64,000 nucleotides of DNA from Chitinophaga pinensis (lineage in GTDB: Bacteria > Bacteroidota > Bacteroidia > UKL13-3), in contig CAMDHZ010000001.1 of NCBI GenBank assembly GCA_945898275.1, positions 1-64,000 on the forward strand, read 5' to 3'. Below are positions 18,457-28,096 of this stretch, piece by piece; positions within the stretch are counted from its first letter, which is position 1; every line of letters begins with the position of its first letter. The position numbers were made by a program, and so were the translations under genes. The notes under the pieces are model-generated. The model did no database searches. It saw only the letters and a list, made by a program, of their open reading frames with translations, and was not told where the DNA came from.

Positions 18457-19851
18457 TTAATTATCCCACCAAACAGTGGTGCGTATATCTGTAATTTTAG
18501 GAGCCTTAGTGTTATACAAACGCTCATCTAAAACAGTTGGCAATCTGCGAGGAACAATTGGATCATTTGCATTTGAATTAACTTTCAGTTTAGGAAAGCC
18601 CGTTCTTCTCCAATCGTTGTAAACTTCAATCTGACCAAATAGCGAAAGATATTTTTGCCAAATGATCTTTTCTAAACTAATAGAAGCACCAGTTTCACTG
18701 GCATACGCAGTAATATAAGTTGCATTTGCAGCTGTTCCAGATACCTGTTCTACACTTGCTTTAACAGCATCGTTAAATGCTGAAGCCGCACCTGCTGCAT
18801 CAGATTTTCTTAACTTAGCTTCGGCTTCAATAAATTTAGCTTCTGCATAAGAAACAAGTGGAAAAGCAGCGTTTTGCGTGGCCAAATATTCACCAATATC
18901 AGAAACAGTTGTGTTACCTTCATCTACATCTGTTCCGGTATAATCACCACTGTCGTCTGGTTGAGCATAGAAACTTAAACGAGGGTCGTTCATTACATTT
19001 AAAGTATCTGTAACCATGCTTCCCATTCTGATATAACCTCTACGGTCAACCTGCGTGTAAGCAAACCATTGGTTATACTCATTACTATTGGTACCAAAGT
19101 TGGCATTACAATTTGCAGCATTGCTAGAGAAACCAGCAGCATAGGCAGCAGTTAAGGCGGTTAAGGCATCATCAGCAGAACCAGCAGCATCACGTTTGCT
19201 GAGGCGGTTGTAATAGCGCGCCTTTAAAACGCTTGCAGTAGCTTTCCATGCAGCGATATCACCTGCAAAAATCAAATCATCATCACCGGGAATTAGACTG
19301 TTTTCAGCCTCAGCTTTTTCAAAAAGTGTAATTGCTTCACTTAAATATAACTGAATATCCTTCAACACATCTTCTTGCTTATCGTAAGCCGGATTTACTA
19401 TACCATCAAATCCATTAACCGCTTCTTTATTCGGCACATCGCCCCATAAATCAGAGGCAGTACCTAAAAACATTGCTGTTAATACCCTAGAAAGTCCTTG
19501 GTAATATGGGTTTTTTGAACCTGCTTGGTTATACAATTGCTTAAGATTTACTAAGCCATTGGTATAAATAACAGCCCATTCATTCCCATTTGTATTTTCA
19601 TCAATTTGGTAATCATTGACATCCTTTGCCTGAAATTCTAACCCAACAACTTGTTGTGTTATAATGGCAGACTGCCGAGACAATTGACCATTCATTGTAG
19701 AGAAATACGCCACTTGTGCATTAGACAATAATAATTGTGGCGTTACAGCAGAAGGGCTATTTGGACTTTCATCATAGCCTTCTACAAACTTCTTACATCC
19801 AGTTGAGGCAAGAAGCGATATTAATATTAATACTGATACTATTTTTTTCAT
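18457..19851 (-). CDS. SusD/RagB-family nutrient-binding outer membrane lipoprotein
   Basis: 464 residues. The lipoprotein signal peptide has lipobox L-A-S-T-G-C19. After it come YDESPNSPSAVTPQLLLSNAQ and TPR-like helices, typical of the SusD-like_2 group. It is the surface lid that captures an oligomeric nutrient and hands it to its SusC partner, encoded just upstream (18 bases apart, same operon). No glycoside hydrolase, peptidase, sigma/anti-sigma pair or hybrid sensor is adjacent, so the substrate is unknown; this subtype often goes with peptide or small-glycan uptake. The terminator follows. Confidence 0.93.
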   Translation of the reverse strand: MKKIVSVLILISLLASTGCKKFVEGYDESPNSPSAVTPQLLLSNAQVAYFSTMNGQLSRQSAIITQQVVGLEFQAKDVNDYQIDENTNGNEWAVIYTNGLVNLKQLYNQAGSKNPYYQGLSRVLTAMFLGTASDLWGDVPNKEAVNGFDGIVNPAYDKQEDVLKDIQLYLSEAITLFEKAEAENSLIPGDDDLIFAGDIAAWKATASVLKARYYNRLSKRDAAGSADDALTALTAAYAAGFSSNAANCNANFGTNSNEYNQWFAYTQVDRRGYIRMGSMVTDTLNVMNDPRLSFYAQPDDSGDYTGTDVDEGNTTVSDIGEYLATQNAAFPLVSYAEAKFIEAEAKLRKSDAAGAASAFNDAVKASVEQVSGTAANATYITAYASETGASISLEKIIWQKYLSLFGQIEVYNDWRRTGFPKLKVNSNANDPIVPRRLPTVLDERLYNTKAPKITDIRTTVWWDN

Positions 19852-19869
19852 AATACTTTCCTTTAAAAA

Positions 19870-22800
19870 TTAAAATGATGCTCTTACAGAGAATGTGTAT
19901 GATTTTGTGCCTGGGTTGTTGAAATAATCCCATCCGCCAATGTTAGAACCAGCACCTGTTAAACTAGTTTCTGGATCTACACCTTTGTATGGCGTTTTCA
20001 ACCAAACGTTTCTTCCAACCACACCTACAGTTAAGCCTTTAATAACATTCTTGGCTTTAGCGTTAAAATTAAAAGTATAATTAATACCAATATCACGAAG
20101 CCTTATCCAGCTACCATCCTGAATTGCATTTTCTGCTGCATAACTCCCTCCATCACCTTTAAAAGTTCTGAAGTAGTTAAATGCAGAAACATACTTGGTA
20201 TTGTCTGCATAAACTGCAGAACCATCTGGGTTAGTGCCAGTAATAACTTTACCTTCAATTAAGTAAGCCTTTTCTCTACCTTCACCAGACTCATCAGTTT
20301 GTCCAATTTGGTTCAAACGAGCCCAAGTACCGTTCCAAATTTTACCACCACTGCGTCTGTCGAATAAGAAGGTGAATGATAAATTTTTGTAGGTAAAGGT
20401 ATTTCTTAAGCCACCAAACCAATTAGGGTAAGGGCTTCCAAGGTTACCATTGGTACCTCCACCTTCAAGTGTTGGAAGACCATTAGCTGCATTGATGATT
20501 AACTCACCATTAGCAGTTCTAGCCCAACGTGTGCCGTAAAATACGCCATAAGGTTGTCCTTTAATTGCATAATTTCCAATAGCTGCAAAACCAGATTCAA
20601 GGTTAATTTCTTCAACACCAGGTGCCAAAGCTAATACCTCATTACGAACACGGGTCCAGTTTAAGTTTACATCCCAAGTAAAGTTTTTCTTTTGAATAGG
20701 GATTAGGGTCAACACTAATTCATGGCCTTTGTTAACCATTTCCCCTAAATTCTCGTAGCTGAAGCTAAATCCAGAAGAAGGAGCAATTGGTCTAAATACT
20801 AACAAATCTGTAGAAGTTTGATTGAAATAGGTGTAATCAATTCCGATTCTGTTTTCGAAAAAGCGTAAATCTAAACCAAATTCTTTACCTGTATTTCTTT
20901 CAGGTTTAAGATTCTTATTACCCAACGTAGATGAATATCCATATCCATTAATTCCTAAGTAAGGAAATGATAAACCATCTGTGAAACCATCCGTGTAAGT
21001 TGATCTTGTGAAATAAGTTCTTGAACCATATGGATCTGGGTTAATACCAGCTTGTGCATAGGCCACTCTAATTTTACCAAATGACAAAGTAGGAATTGAA
21101 ATCAATTCTGAGAATACAAATGATAAACTTGTAGATGGGTAAAAGAAATTATTTTTAGCAGCTCCAAATGTTGAAGCCCACTCGTTTCTGCCTGAAACTC
21201 CTAAAAATAAATAATTCTTATAAGATAGGTTCAAATCAAAAAACAAGGCAGCAGTTCTAACTGTTGCGTTTCCTTCACTTGCATATAAATTAGCAGCATT
21301 TGCTAAGTTATAATTGTTAGGAACACCTAAGTCGCGACCTCTACTGTAAGAATCTTTGTTGAAACGGTGATTTAAATTGTTACCTATCAATAAGGATGAT
21401 TTAATGTCTTTGGTTAAATCCTTTTTAAAGGTTACCAATAAATCTGAATAATACTCTTGATAAGTTAAAATATTTTCATTGATTTCACCTCCTGGTGCAT
21501 TACTAGGTTGGTTTGAACCAACCGCAAAGATAGACTTACGTGTATCTGTGTAAACGTCTGTACCCACGCGGTATGTTACAGACATCCACTCAACTGGATC
21601 GATGGTTGTATAAACATTTCCTAAAACCCTGTTTACATTGTCTACTGCAGGATTTTCATAAACCGACCAATATGGATTATCATAAGGTGCAAAATAGGTA
21701 CGTTGCGTGCCATCCGGATTTTTCCAACCTGGTGCGTCTAAATTATCAAAAGCTCCAATGCTGTTATCATTTAACTTATATGAATTTGGTGTGCGCAACA
21801 AAGCCAACATTACACCTGATAAGTTACTTCCATTTTGAGCACGGATACCTCCTGAATTAATGTAGTTAACCGTTCCACCCATGGTAACTTTATTATTAAG
21901 ACGGGTATCCGCTGTTAAACGAACCGTAGTACGCTTAAAATCTGTATTTGGAACAACCCCATTTTGATCTAAGCGACCTACTGAAAACCTAACAGAACTA
22001 TTTTCGCTATTGTTGGTGATTGAAATGTTATTGTTGAAAGAATAAGCATTTTGGAAAAACTCATCCATATTATTAGTTGGGTCGATACCAGCAGATTCTT
22101 TGGTTAATGAACCCCAACTTTGTGGTGTAATGTCTTGCTCATATTTGCCTTCTGCAATAGAGTAATAAAATTTACCTATAGAATCATAGGCAAGACGACC
22201 TCCACCTGTTGCAGTAGCCCCGCGACCTTGGCTGTATTTGTATTGAAGCTTTGGCAATTTATTAACCTGGCTTATTTCAACGGATGAGCTAAAGTCAACA
22301 CCAAAACTTTTAACACCTTTTTTACCCTTTTTAGTGGTAATAATAATTGCACCAGCTCCTGCACGAACGCCATAAAGCGCAGCAGCGGCAGGTCCTTTCA
22401 AGATATTCACGCTTTCAATATCTTCTGGATTGATATCAATACCACGATTTGAATTGTTTACACCTTGAAGATTTGAATTAAATGGATAATCACCGGGTGT
22501 AGTTTGTGTTGTGCTATTATCAATAGGCACACCATCTACTACCATTAAAGGTTGATTGTTTCCTGTAAAGGTTGCATTTCCTCTAAGTAATACCTTTGAA
22601 GAGGCACCTGGTGTACCTCCAGAACCTTGCACAAACACACCAGCCGCTTTACCTGATAAAGATTGTACCAAGTTTTGCTCGCCTGATTTACGCATTTCAT
22701 CCCCTGAAACTTTTTGTTGAGAGTAACCTAGCGTTTTTCTTTCTCGCTCGATACCAAAGGCTGTAACAACCATCTCACCTAAATTGACATTGTCTAAATC

Positions 22801-23088
22801 AAGTTTTACATTAATCTCAGACAAGCCCGCAATGCTCACTTCACGGGTTTTTAAACCCACTGCTTTAATAATAACGGCAGTAGCATCTGCTGGTACATTT
22901 AAAACATACCTGCCATTTGCATCCGTTACAGCTCCCATTGAGCTTCCTTTTAATTGCACTGATGCGCCAATTACTGGCTCTTTTCCATCTGTCACAAGCC
23001 CGGTAATTTGCCGCGTTTGCGCCCACAATGCCGACATGGAAACCGTCCATGCCAACAACAAAGTTAGTAGCTTTTTTTTCATTTGCAT
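19870..23088 (-). CDS. SusC/RagA-family TonB-linked outer membrane transporter
   Basis: 1072 residues. It has a signal peptide ending near LWAQ, an N-terminal carboxypeptidase-regulatory-like domain (ITGLVTDGKEPVIGASVQLKG), a plug (MVVTAFGIERERKTLGYSQQ ... PLMVVDGVPIDN ... VNILKGPAAAALYG) and a large barrel ending in F (TFSVRASF). It pairs with the SusD lipoprotein downstream to import a nutrient through the outer membrane, powered by TonB. The ATG at 23088 is followed by a second at 23082 (MKKKLL), which may be the true start. It carries a GGTTYRAACC element at 21510 inside an 18-base near-palindrome. Confidence 0.95.
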   Translation of the reverse strand: MQMKKKLLTLLLAWTVSMSALWAQTRQITGLVTDGKEPVIGASVQLKGSSMGAVTDANGRYVLNVPADATAVIIKAVGLKTREVSIAGLSEINVKLDLDNVNLGEMVVTAFGIERERKTLGYSQQKVSGDEMRKSGEQNLVQSLSGKAAGVFVQGSGGTPGASSKVLLRGNATFTGNNQPLMVVDGVPIDNSTTQTTPGDYPFNSNLQGVNNSNRGIDINPEDIESVNILKGPAAAALYGVRAGAGAIIITTKKGKKGVKSFGVDFSSSVEISQVNKLPKLQYKYSQGRGATATGGGRLAYDSIGKFYYSIAEGKYEQDITPQSWGSLTKESAGIDPTNNMDEFFQNAYSFNNNISITNNSENSSVRFSVGRLDQNGVVPNTDFKRTTVRLTADTRLNNKVTMGGTVNYINSGGIRAQNGSNLSGVMLALLRTPNSYKLNDNSIGAFDNLDAPGWKNPDGTQRTYFAPYDNPYWSVYENPAVDNVNRVLGNVYTTIDPVEWMSVTYRVGTDVYTDTRKSIFAVGSNQPSNAPGGEINENILTYQEYYSDLLVTFKKDLTKDIKSSLLIGNNLNHRFNKDSYSRGRDLGVPNNYNLANAANLYASEGNATVRTAALFFDLNLSYKNYLFLGVSGRNEWASTFGAAKNNFFYPSTSLSFVFSELISIPTLSFGKIRVAYAQAGINPDPYGSRTYFTRSTYTDGFTDGLSFPYLGINGYGYSSTLGNKNLKPERNTGKEFGLDLRFFENRIGIDYTYFNQTSTDLLVFRPIAPSSGFSFSYENLGEMVNKGHELVLTLIPIQKKNFTWDVNLNWTRVRNEVLALAPGVEEINLESGFAAIGNYAIKGQPYGVFYGTRWARTANGELIINAANGLPTLEGGGTNGNLGSPYPNWFGGLRNTFTYKNLSFTFLFDRRSGGKIWNGTWARLNQIGQTDESGEGREKAYLIEGKVITGTNPDGSAVYADNTKYVSAFNYFRTFKGDGGSYAAENAIQDGSWIRLRDIGINYTFNFNAKAKNVIKGLTVGVVGRNVWLKTPYKGVDPETSLTGAGSNIGGWDYFNNPGTKSYTFSVRASF

Positions 23089-23165
23089 TTTACATTTACA
23101 ATACCAAATTAATTTTCAGTTAAGTAAAATGCAAGTTTTATTTTACACAGTTATTACAATTAATG

Positions 23166-24179
23166 CTAATTTAATGTTGGTTTATAACTACTTTTCTTGA
23201 GTATTTCATCCCATTTATTGTTGTCCATCAACTCTTTAAGTGAATCGACTCCTTCTTCCTCTACAAATTTTTCAATGATTTTATACCCACTGTAAATAGC
23301 AATAGAAGGCGCAGATTCTTGAGGTACACTTTCGGCAATGGTAAAAGGACCATCGTTGATGTAACGCATGAATTGGGCTCCATCTTTACTGAACAACAAA
23401 TTTGTTGAAGCCAAATGTTTCCAAATCATGCTTTCATTTTCTTCGCACCATTTCAATTGTTGAGTGGTATATCCAAATAAAATAGAATCAGGCAAGTTTG
23501 GCGCAAGTGTTTTAATGAAGTATTTTATTTTACCTTCAAATAACATCAAAGCTAATAAACGTTTATCGGTGAGTTGACTTTCAAACTTTCCAATGGCAAA
23601 AGCTTTTAACGTATTAGTCAACATATATTCTCTGCGCAATTTTCTAACCATAAAATCAGGAAATTCTATTGACGGAGCTTTGTACAATGCGTAATTTTCA
23701 CCTAAATAAAAATCCAATCCAATGCCAACTAGGCTGTCATAAGTAACATGGGCATAACTAAACTCTGAAATATAACTCACAAATTGAGGGATGGGTTCAG
23801 ACCGAAACTCCTTTTTATATACCTGCATGGCCTTACCAAGTTCCAGTTCAAAGGCATTTAAGTTTGGAAACACACTATCCACTTCATGCTTTAACAAAAC
23901 TGTTCCAGGATATTGAATAAACCCCGATAAAGGTCTGATAAAATTTGTTGCACCCTCATTTGGGTCTAAACCTAACATATCCTTGCAATAGCTCTCGAAA
24001 AACAAAGGATATTTAGCTCTTAAACTTTGATAATGAACAGGGCTATTTGCTAAATTAGGATTTAATAAATCTTGTTCAAATCGTAAGACTTTTATTGGTA
24101 ATTCTTCTTCCTTGCAAGTAGTAAAGAATAGCAATAGGCTTGAACCAAAAAGAAAGATTAACAGATTTTTAAATTTCAT
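23166..24179 (-). CDS. gldB: Gliding motility lipoprotein GldB
   Basis: 337 residues. An N-terminal hydrophobic segment ends in F-F-T-T-C20, a rather loose lipobox. The body resembles GldB, with IKVLRFEQDL near the start, the YPLFFESYCKDMLG stretch, and GFIQYPGTVLLK. GldB is required for gliding in Flavobacterium and belongs to the Gld/T9SS-associated set. The linkage to nadE, divergent here, is also known in flavobacteria, which supports the call. gldC is not present beside it. It is upstream of susC on the same strand, 77 bases apart, probably separately expressed. Confidence 0.88.
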   Translation of the reverse strand: MKFKNLLIFLFGSSLLLFFTTCKEEELPIKVLRFEQDLLNPNLANSPVHYQSLRAKYPLFFESYCKDMLGLDPNEGATNFIRPLSGFIQYPGTVLLKHEVDSVFPNLNAFELELGKAMQVYKKEFRSEPIPQFVSYISEFSYAHVTYDSLVGIGLDFYLGENYALYKAPSIEFPDFMVRKLRREYMLTNTLKAFAIGKFESQLTDKRLLALMLFEGKIKYFIKTLAPNLPDSILFGYTTQQLKWCEENESMIWKHLASTNLLFSKDGAQFMRYINDGPFTIAESVPQESAPSIAIYSGYKIIEKFVEEEGVDSLKELMDNNKWDEILKKSSYKPTLN

Positions 24180-24203
24180 AATGAAAGTAGCTTAAGCAAA
24201 TAT

Positions 24204-24234
24204 TTTGCAATATCTGTAATTGCTTCTACATTTG
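24204..24234 (+). promoter_or_regulatory. Predicted Bacteroidota promoter of nadE
   Basis: TTTG at 24204-24207, a 19-base spacer, then TACATTTG at 24227-24234 (consensus TAnnTTTG). Transcription would begin near 24241, leaving a leader of about 38 bases before the TTG start of nadE. Confidence 0.7.
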
Positions 24235-24278
24235 AATAAATTACGTAATGGTAATACTTAACAGTTAATCAGAATTAC

Positions 24279-25925
24279 TTGAAAATAACATTAGCACAAT
24301 TAAGTTTTCATACTGGAAACTTTGAAGGCAATACACAAAAAATGCTGGATGCATTGCAACTGGCAAAGCAAGAAGGTTCGGATTTAATTGTATTTTCTGA
24401 GTTGGCAACCTGCGGGTATCCTGCAAGAGACTTTTTAGAATTTGAAGACTTCATCATAAAATCAAAAAAGTGTGTGGCAGACTTGGCAGCGCAATGTTTT
24501 GGAATCGCAGCAATTGTTGGTTCGCCTGAACCAAACCTTAAAGTTGAAGGGAAAGATTTATTTAATGCAGCATTCTTTTTAGAAGAGGGTTTAGTCAAAA
24601 AAGTTGTCAAAAAGACCTTATTACCTAACTATGATATTTTTGATGAGTATAGGTATTTTGAACCTAATGATGAGTTTTCATTAATAGAGTACAAAGGACA
24701 AAAAATTGCATTAACTATTTGTGAGGACTTATGGAACCTAGATGAAAATCCAATGTATGTAACTACGCCAATGGATAAATTAATTGGGTTTGACCCAAGT
24801 GTGATTATCAATATAGCCGCTTCACCTTATTCAAAAACACAAATTGCAAATAGACAAAACATTTTAAAAAAGAATGCAATTAAATATAAGCTACCTGTTT
24901 TCTATGTGAATCATATTGGCGCGCAAACACATTTGGTTTTTGATGGAGGCAGTTGTGTGATTGAACCTAACGGGGTTATTTTTGATGAATTGGCTTATTT
25001 TGAGGAGGACCAAAAAACCTATTTAATTGAAAATGGTAATATTGAACTTATCAATAAACTCAATACAGCAATTGGAAATAGAAATAAACTTGCCGATTTA
25101 GAGCAAGCCATGGTACTTGGCATTAAGCAGTATTTTCAAAAATTAAACTTTAAAAAAGCAATTCTTGGATTATCAGGTGGAATTGATTCTGCTTTAGTAA
25201 CATATTTAGCCGTTAAAGCTTTAGGTAAAGAAAATGTTTTACCAGTTATGATGCCCTCCGAGTACAGCAGTTCACATTCTATTACAGATAGCATAGACTT
25301 ATGCAATAATCTTGGCTTAGCATATGAGACAATCTCTATTGAGGCTGTTTTTAACACCTTCATAGATTCTTTAGCTCCTCATTTTAAAGACAGCAGTTTT
25401 GGATTAGCAGAGGAAAATTTACAATCTAGAAGTAGAGGTGTCTTATTAATGGGTTTAGCCAATAAACATGGTTATATCCTTTTGAACACAAGCAATAAAA
25501 GTGAGTTAGCGGTTGGCTATGGTACTTTATATGGCGATATGTGTGGAGGATTATCTGTAATTGGGGATTTATACAAAACCGAGATTTTTGAATTATGTCA
25601 TTATATAAACAGAGACATTGAAATTATCCCAGAAAATATCCTTACCAAAGAACCCTCGGCAGAACTTAGGCCGAACCAAAAAGACAGTGATAGCCTGCCA
25701 GCTTATGATGTACTAGACAAAATCCTGTATTATTACATCGAAGAACATTTAGGTCCACAACAAATTATCCAAAAGGGATTTGAGGAAGATTTGGTTAAGC
25801 GCATTTTGAGAATGGTAAATATGAATGAATGGAAAAGATGGCAGGCTCCTCCCGTTATAAGGCTCTCTAAAAAAGCTTTTGGACCAGGCAGAAGAGTGCC
25901 CATCTCCGGTAAATATCTAGGTTAG
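24279..25925 (+). CDS. nadE: Glutamine-dependent NAD+ synthetase
   Basis: 548 residues. The N-terminal carbon-nitrogen hydrolase (glutaminase) domain has the Glu of FSELATCGYP, the Lys of KKTLLPNYDIFDE and the Cys of LTICEDLW. The C-terminal amide-transfer domain has the ATP loop L-S-G-G-I-D-S (about residues 298-304), NKSELAVGYGTLYGDMCGG and KEPSAELRPNQKD. It makes NAD from deamido-NAD. The start is TTG at 24279: the family begins with MKITLAQL, and an in-frame stop lies at 24252 with no ATG between. It is divergent from gldB. Confidence 0.96.
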   Translation: MKITLAQLSFHTGNFEGNTQKMLDALQLAKQEGSDLIVFSELATCGYPARDFLEFEDFIIKSKKCVADLAAQCFGIAAIVGSPEPNLKVEGKDLFNAAFFLEEGLVKKVVKKTLLPNYDIFDEYRYFEPNDEFSLIEYKGQKIALTICEDLWNLDENPMYVTTPMDKLIGFDPSVIINIAASPYSKTQIANRQNILKKNAIKYKLPVFYVNHIGAQTHLVFDGGSCVIEPNGVIFDELAYFEEDQKTYLIENGNIELINKLNTAIGNRNKLADLEQAMVLGIKQYFQKLNFKKAILGLSGGIDSALVTYLAVKALGKENVLPVMMPSEYSSSHSITDSIDLCNNLGLAYETISIEAVFNTFIDSLAPHFKDSSFGLAEENLQSRSRGVLLMGLANKHGYILLNTSNKSELAVGYGTLYGDMCGGLSVIGDLYKTEIFELCHYINRDIEIIPENILTKEPSAELRPNQKDSDSLPAYDVLDKILYYYIEEHLGPQQIIQKGFEEDLVKRILRMVNMNEWKRWQAPPVIRLSKKAFGPGRRVPISGKYLG

Positions 25926-25926
25926 T

Positions 25927-27231
25927 CTAAGCGGTTCTATTCAAAGTAAACACCGTAATCTCAGGTAGAATTCCTACGCGTCCTGGATAACCTAAAAATC
26001 CAAACCCTCTATTTACATATAGCATTTGTTTCTCTAAAAGGTACAAATCGGCCCAATGCTTATAAATATATTGCGATGGACTCCAGCGAATAGGGCCCAT
26101 TTCAACACCAAATTGAAAGCCATGCGTATGGCCAGAAAGCGTTAAGTCGATATCTTTGTGATTGGGTTGAATGATAGTATCAAAATGACTTGGGTCATGA
26201 GACAATAAAATTTTCACAGGAACATCGGGCATACCCTTTTTAGCTTTATCAATGTCACCAAACTTCTGAAAACGACCGCGGTCTCCCCAATTCTCCACAC
26301 CAAGAATGGCCAATCGCTTATTTTCCCTTTCTAAAATAACGTGTTCGTTTCTAAGGAGCTTCCATCCCATGTTTTTATGTAGCGCGTAAATGTCTTCCAA
26401 ATTCTGTTGTTTCTCTTCTGGGCTTTTCCAATCACTTACATAATCTCCATAATCATGATTGCCTAAAATAGAAAACACACCCATGGGAGCTTTGATTTCC
26501 GAAAACATATCAGCCCAATCGTTTGCCTCATTGGTTCTATTATTAACAAAATCCCCAGTGAAAGTTACAATATGCGCTTTTTGTTCTTTGATCATTCGTA
26601 TGCCGCGATAAACGGCATCTCTATCATAGAAACTACCACAATGCACATCAGAAATTTGAAGCATCTTTATTCCATCAAAAGCTTCAGGTAGATTGGGTAA
26701 CACTAAATTTACCCTTCTAACTTGGTATTTATAAGCACCGCTTGAAATTCCTCGGGTGAGCAAAATAAAAGGCGCTGCACCTGCCACAAGTCCGGCTCTG
26801 GCTATAAACTCTGATCTCGATATTTTTTTTACATCTGTCTCAATGGCTTCCTCCAATTCCTCTTCCGCTGCCTCCTTTTTCATGGATAATAAGTTTCGCT
26901 CTATCCAATGCCAAATTAACTTAAATAGCCTCTTAATATCATCCAACAGTACAAAGATAGCAGTCACAAATTTTGAAACATAGACCACAAAAAACATAGC
27001 CATAAACCACGTTCTGGCCAGTTTGTTATTTTCAAAATAATGCCAAATATTTTCTCCAAATAAAATGGCTAAAAATAAAAAAGGGATGCTCCAATAAAAC
27101 CAATAAATTATTTTTTGATATGGCTTAGATTTATTCTTGGTAAGTGTCTTAACAGCTTGCCAAACATAAATATCAGATAACAAAACAAAAGTGGCAATGC
27201 CCAAAAACATTTTTATCCTAAAAACTTCCAT
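25927..27231 (-). CDS. Membrane-anchored metallophosphoesterase
   Basis: 434 residues. There are three or four N-terminal transmembrane helices (to about residue 120), an acidic linker (EEAAEEELEEAIE), another hydrophobic segment (GLVAGAAPFILL), then a calcineurin-like domain with all metal motifs: DVHCGSFYD, GDFVNN, GNHDYGDY, LLSHDPSHF and SGHTHGFQF. It resembles the YkoQ/YaeI type of membrane phosphoesterases, some of which act on UDP-diacylglucosamine or other lipid pyrophosphates; the substrate here is not known. It is tail-to-tail with nadE, 1 base apart. Confidence 0.9.
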   Translation of the reverse strand: MEVFRIKMFLGIATFVLLSDIYVWQAVKTLTKNKSKPYQKIIYWFYWSIPFLFLAILFGENIWHYFENNKLARTWFMAMFFVVYVSKFVTAIFVLLDDIKRLFKLIWHWIERNLLSMKKEAAEEELEEAIETDVKKISRSEFIARAGLVAGAAPFILLTRGISSGAYKYQVRRVNLVLPNLPEAFDGIKMLQISDVHCGSFYDRDAVYRGIRMIKEQKAHIVTFTGDFVNNRTNEANDWADMFSEIKAPMGVFSILGNHDYGDYVSDWKSPEEKQQNLEDIYALHKNMGWKLLRNEHVILERENKRLAILGVENWGDRGRFQKFGDIDKAKKGMPDVPVKILLSHDPSHFDTIIQPNHKDIDLTLSGHTHGFQFGVEMGPIRWSPSQYIYKHWADLYLLEKQMLYVNRGFGFLGYPGRVGILPEITVFTLNRTA

Positions 27232-27331
27232 TATTGATGATTATTATTCAAAGAAAAAAGAAAAAGTTGAATCATTCAGAATTAAAAGATGAACCACATG
27301 CAGTTTGTAGTCAAAGTTTACTAAAATTGCG

Positions 27332-28096
27332 ATGAATCGTATGGGAAAAACAATTAAAGCATTAGGTAAAAAATTAAACCAATTAAAAAATTGGTTATTG
27401 AGATTGCTCCTTTTGAGTTTTCAAGTTAGTTTATTTTTTATTATAATATATAGGATAATTCCTGTGTTTATAACACCACTACCTGTGGTAAGGTTATTTG
27501 ACCAAGCCTTTGGGGAGGACCCAATTAGACTTAAAAAGGATTGGGAAAAAATAGAAAACTTAGGGCAAAATATTGCCTTAGCCACACTTACCTCCGAGGA
27601 TCCAAAATTCTTTAAACATTATGGATTTGATTTTGAACAGATATATGAATCCATTAGTAAAAATTTAGAAAAAGGGAAAAAACTTAGAGGAGCTAGCACT
27701 ATAAGCCAGCAAACAGCAAAAAACCTGTTTTTCACGCCAAAGAGAAGTTATATCAGAAAGGTTGCAGAAATTTATGTTACTATAGCTATAGAACTCTTAT
27801 GGACCAAAAAGCGAATTTTAGAAGTTTACCTAAACATCATAGAAATGGGAAAAGGCGTTTACGGTGCCGAAGCTGCTGCCCAATTTCACTTTCACAAATC
27901 TGCAATTAAGCTAACAGCAAATGAGGCAGCAGCAATTGTTGCATGCTATCCAAATCCAAGGCGTTGGACTGCAAGCAAACCTTCAAGATATATTACCAAG
28001 AAACAGACCTTAATAGCAAGGTATATGTATCGGATTGGACCATTACCTTGGAAAAAGGAAAATACAAATACTAAGAAAAAGCCTAAGAAAAATTAA
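27332..28096 (+). CDS. mtgA: Monofunctional biosynthetic peptidoglycan transglycosylase
   Basis: 254 residues. One transmembrane helix (about residues 25-47) is followed by a GT51 domain with the catalytic Glu in LTSEDPKFFKHYGFD, the GASTISQQTAKNLFF motif, KRILEVYLNIIEMG and GVYGAEAAA. There is no transpeptidase domain. It polymerises glycan strands from lipid II at the inner membrane. The Lys-rich tail (KKENTNTKKKPKKN) is cytoplasm-like in charge but must lie in the periplasm. It overlaps the end of the convergent OmpA-family gene by 4 bases. Confidence 0.93.
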   Translation: MNRMGKTIKALGKKLNQLKNWLLRLLLLSFQVSLFFIIIYRIIPVFITPLPVVRLFDQAFGEDPIRLKKDWEKIENLGQNIALATLTSEDPKFFKHYGFDFEQIYESISKNLEKGKKLRGASTISQQTAKNLFFTPKRSYIRKVAEIYVTIAIELLWTKKRILEVYLNIIEMGKGVYGAEAAAQFHFHKSAIKLTANEAAAIVACYPNPRRWTASKPSRYITKKQTLIARYMYRIGPLPWKKENTNTKKKPKKN

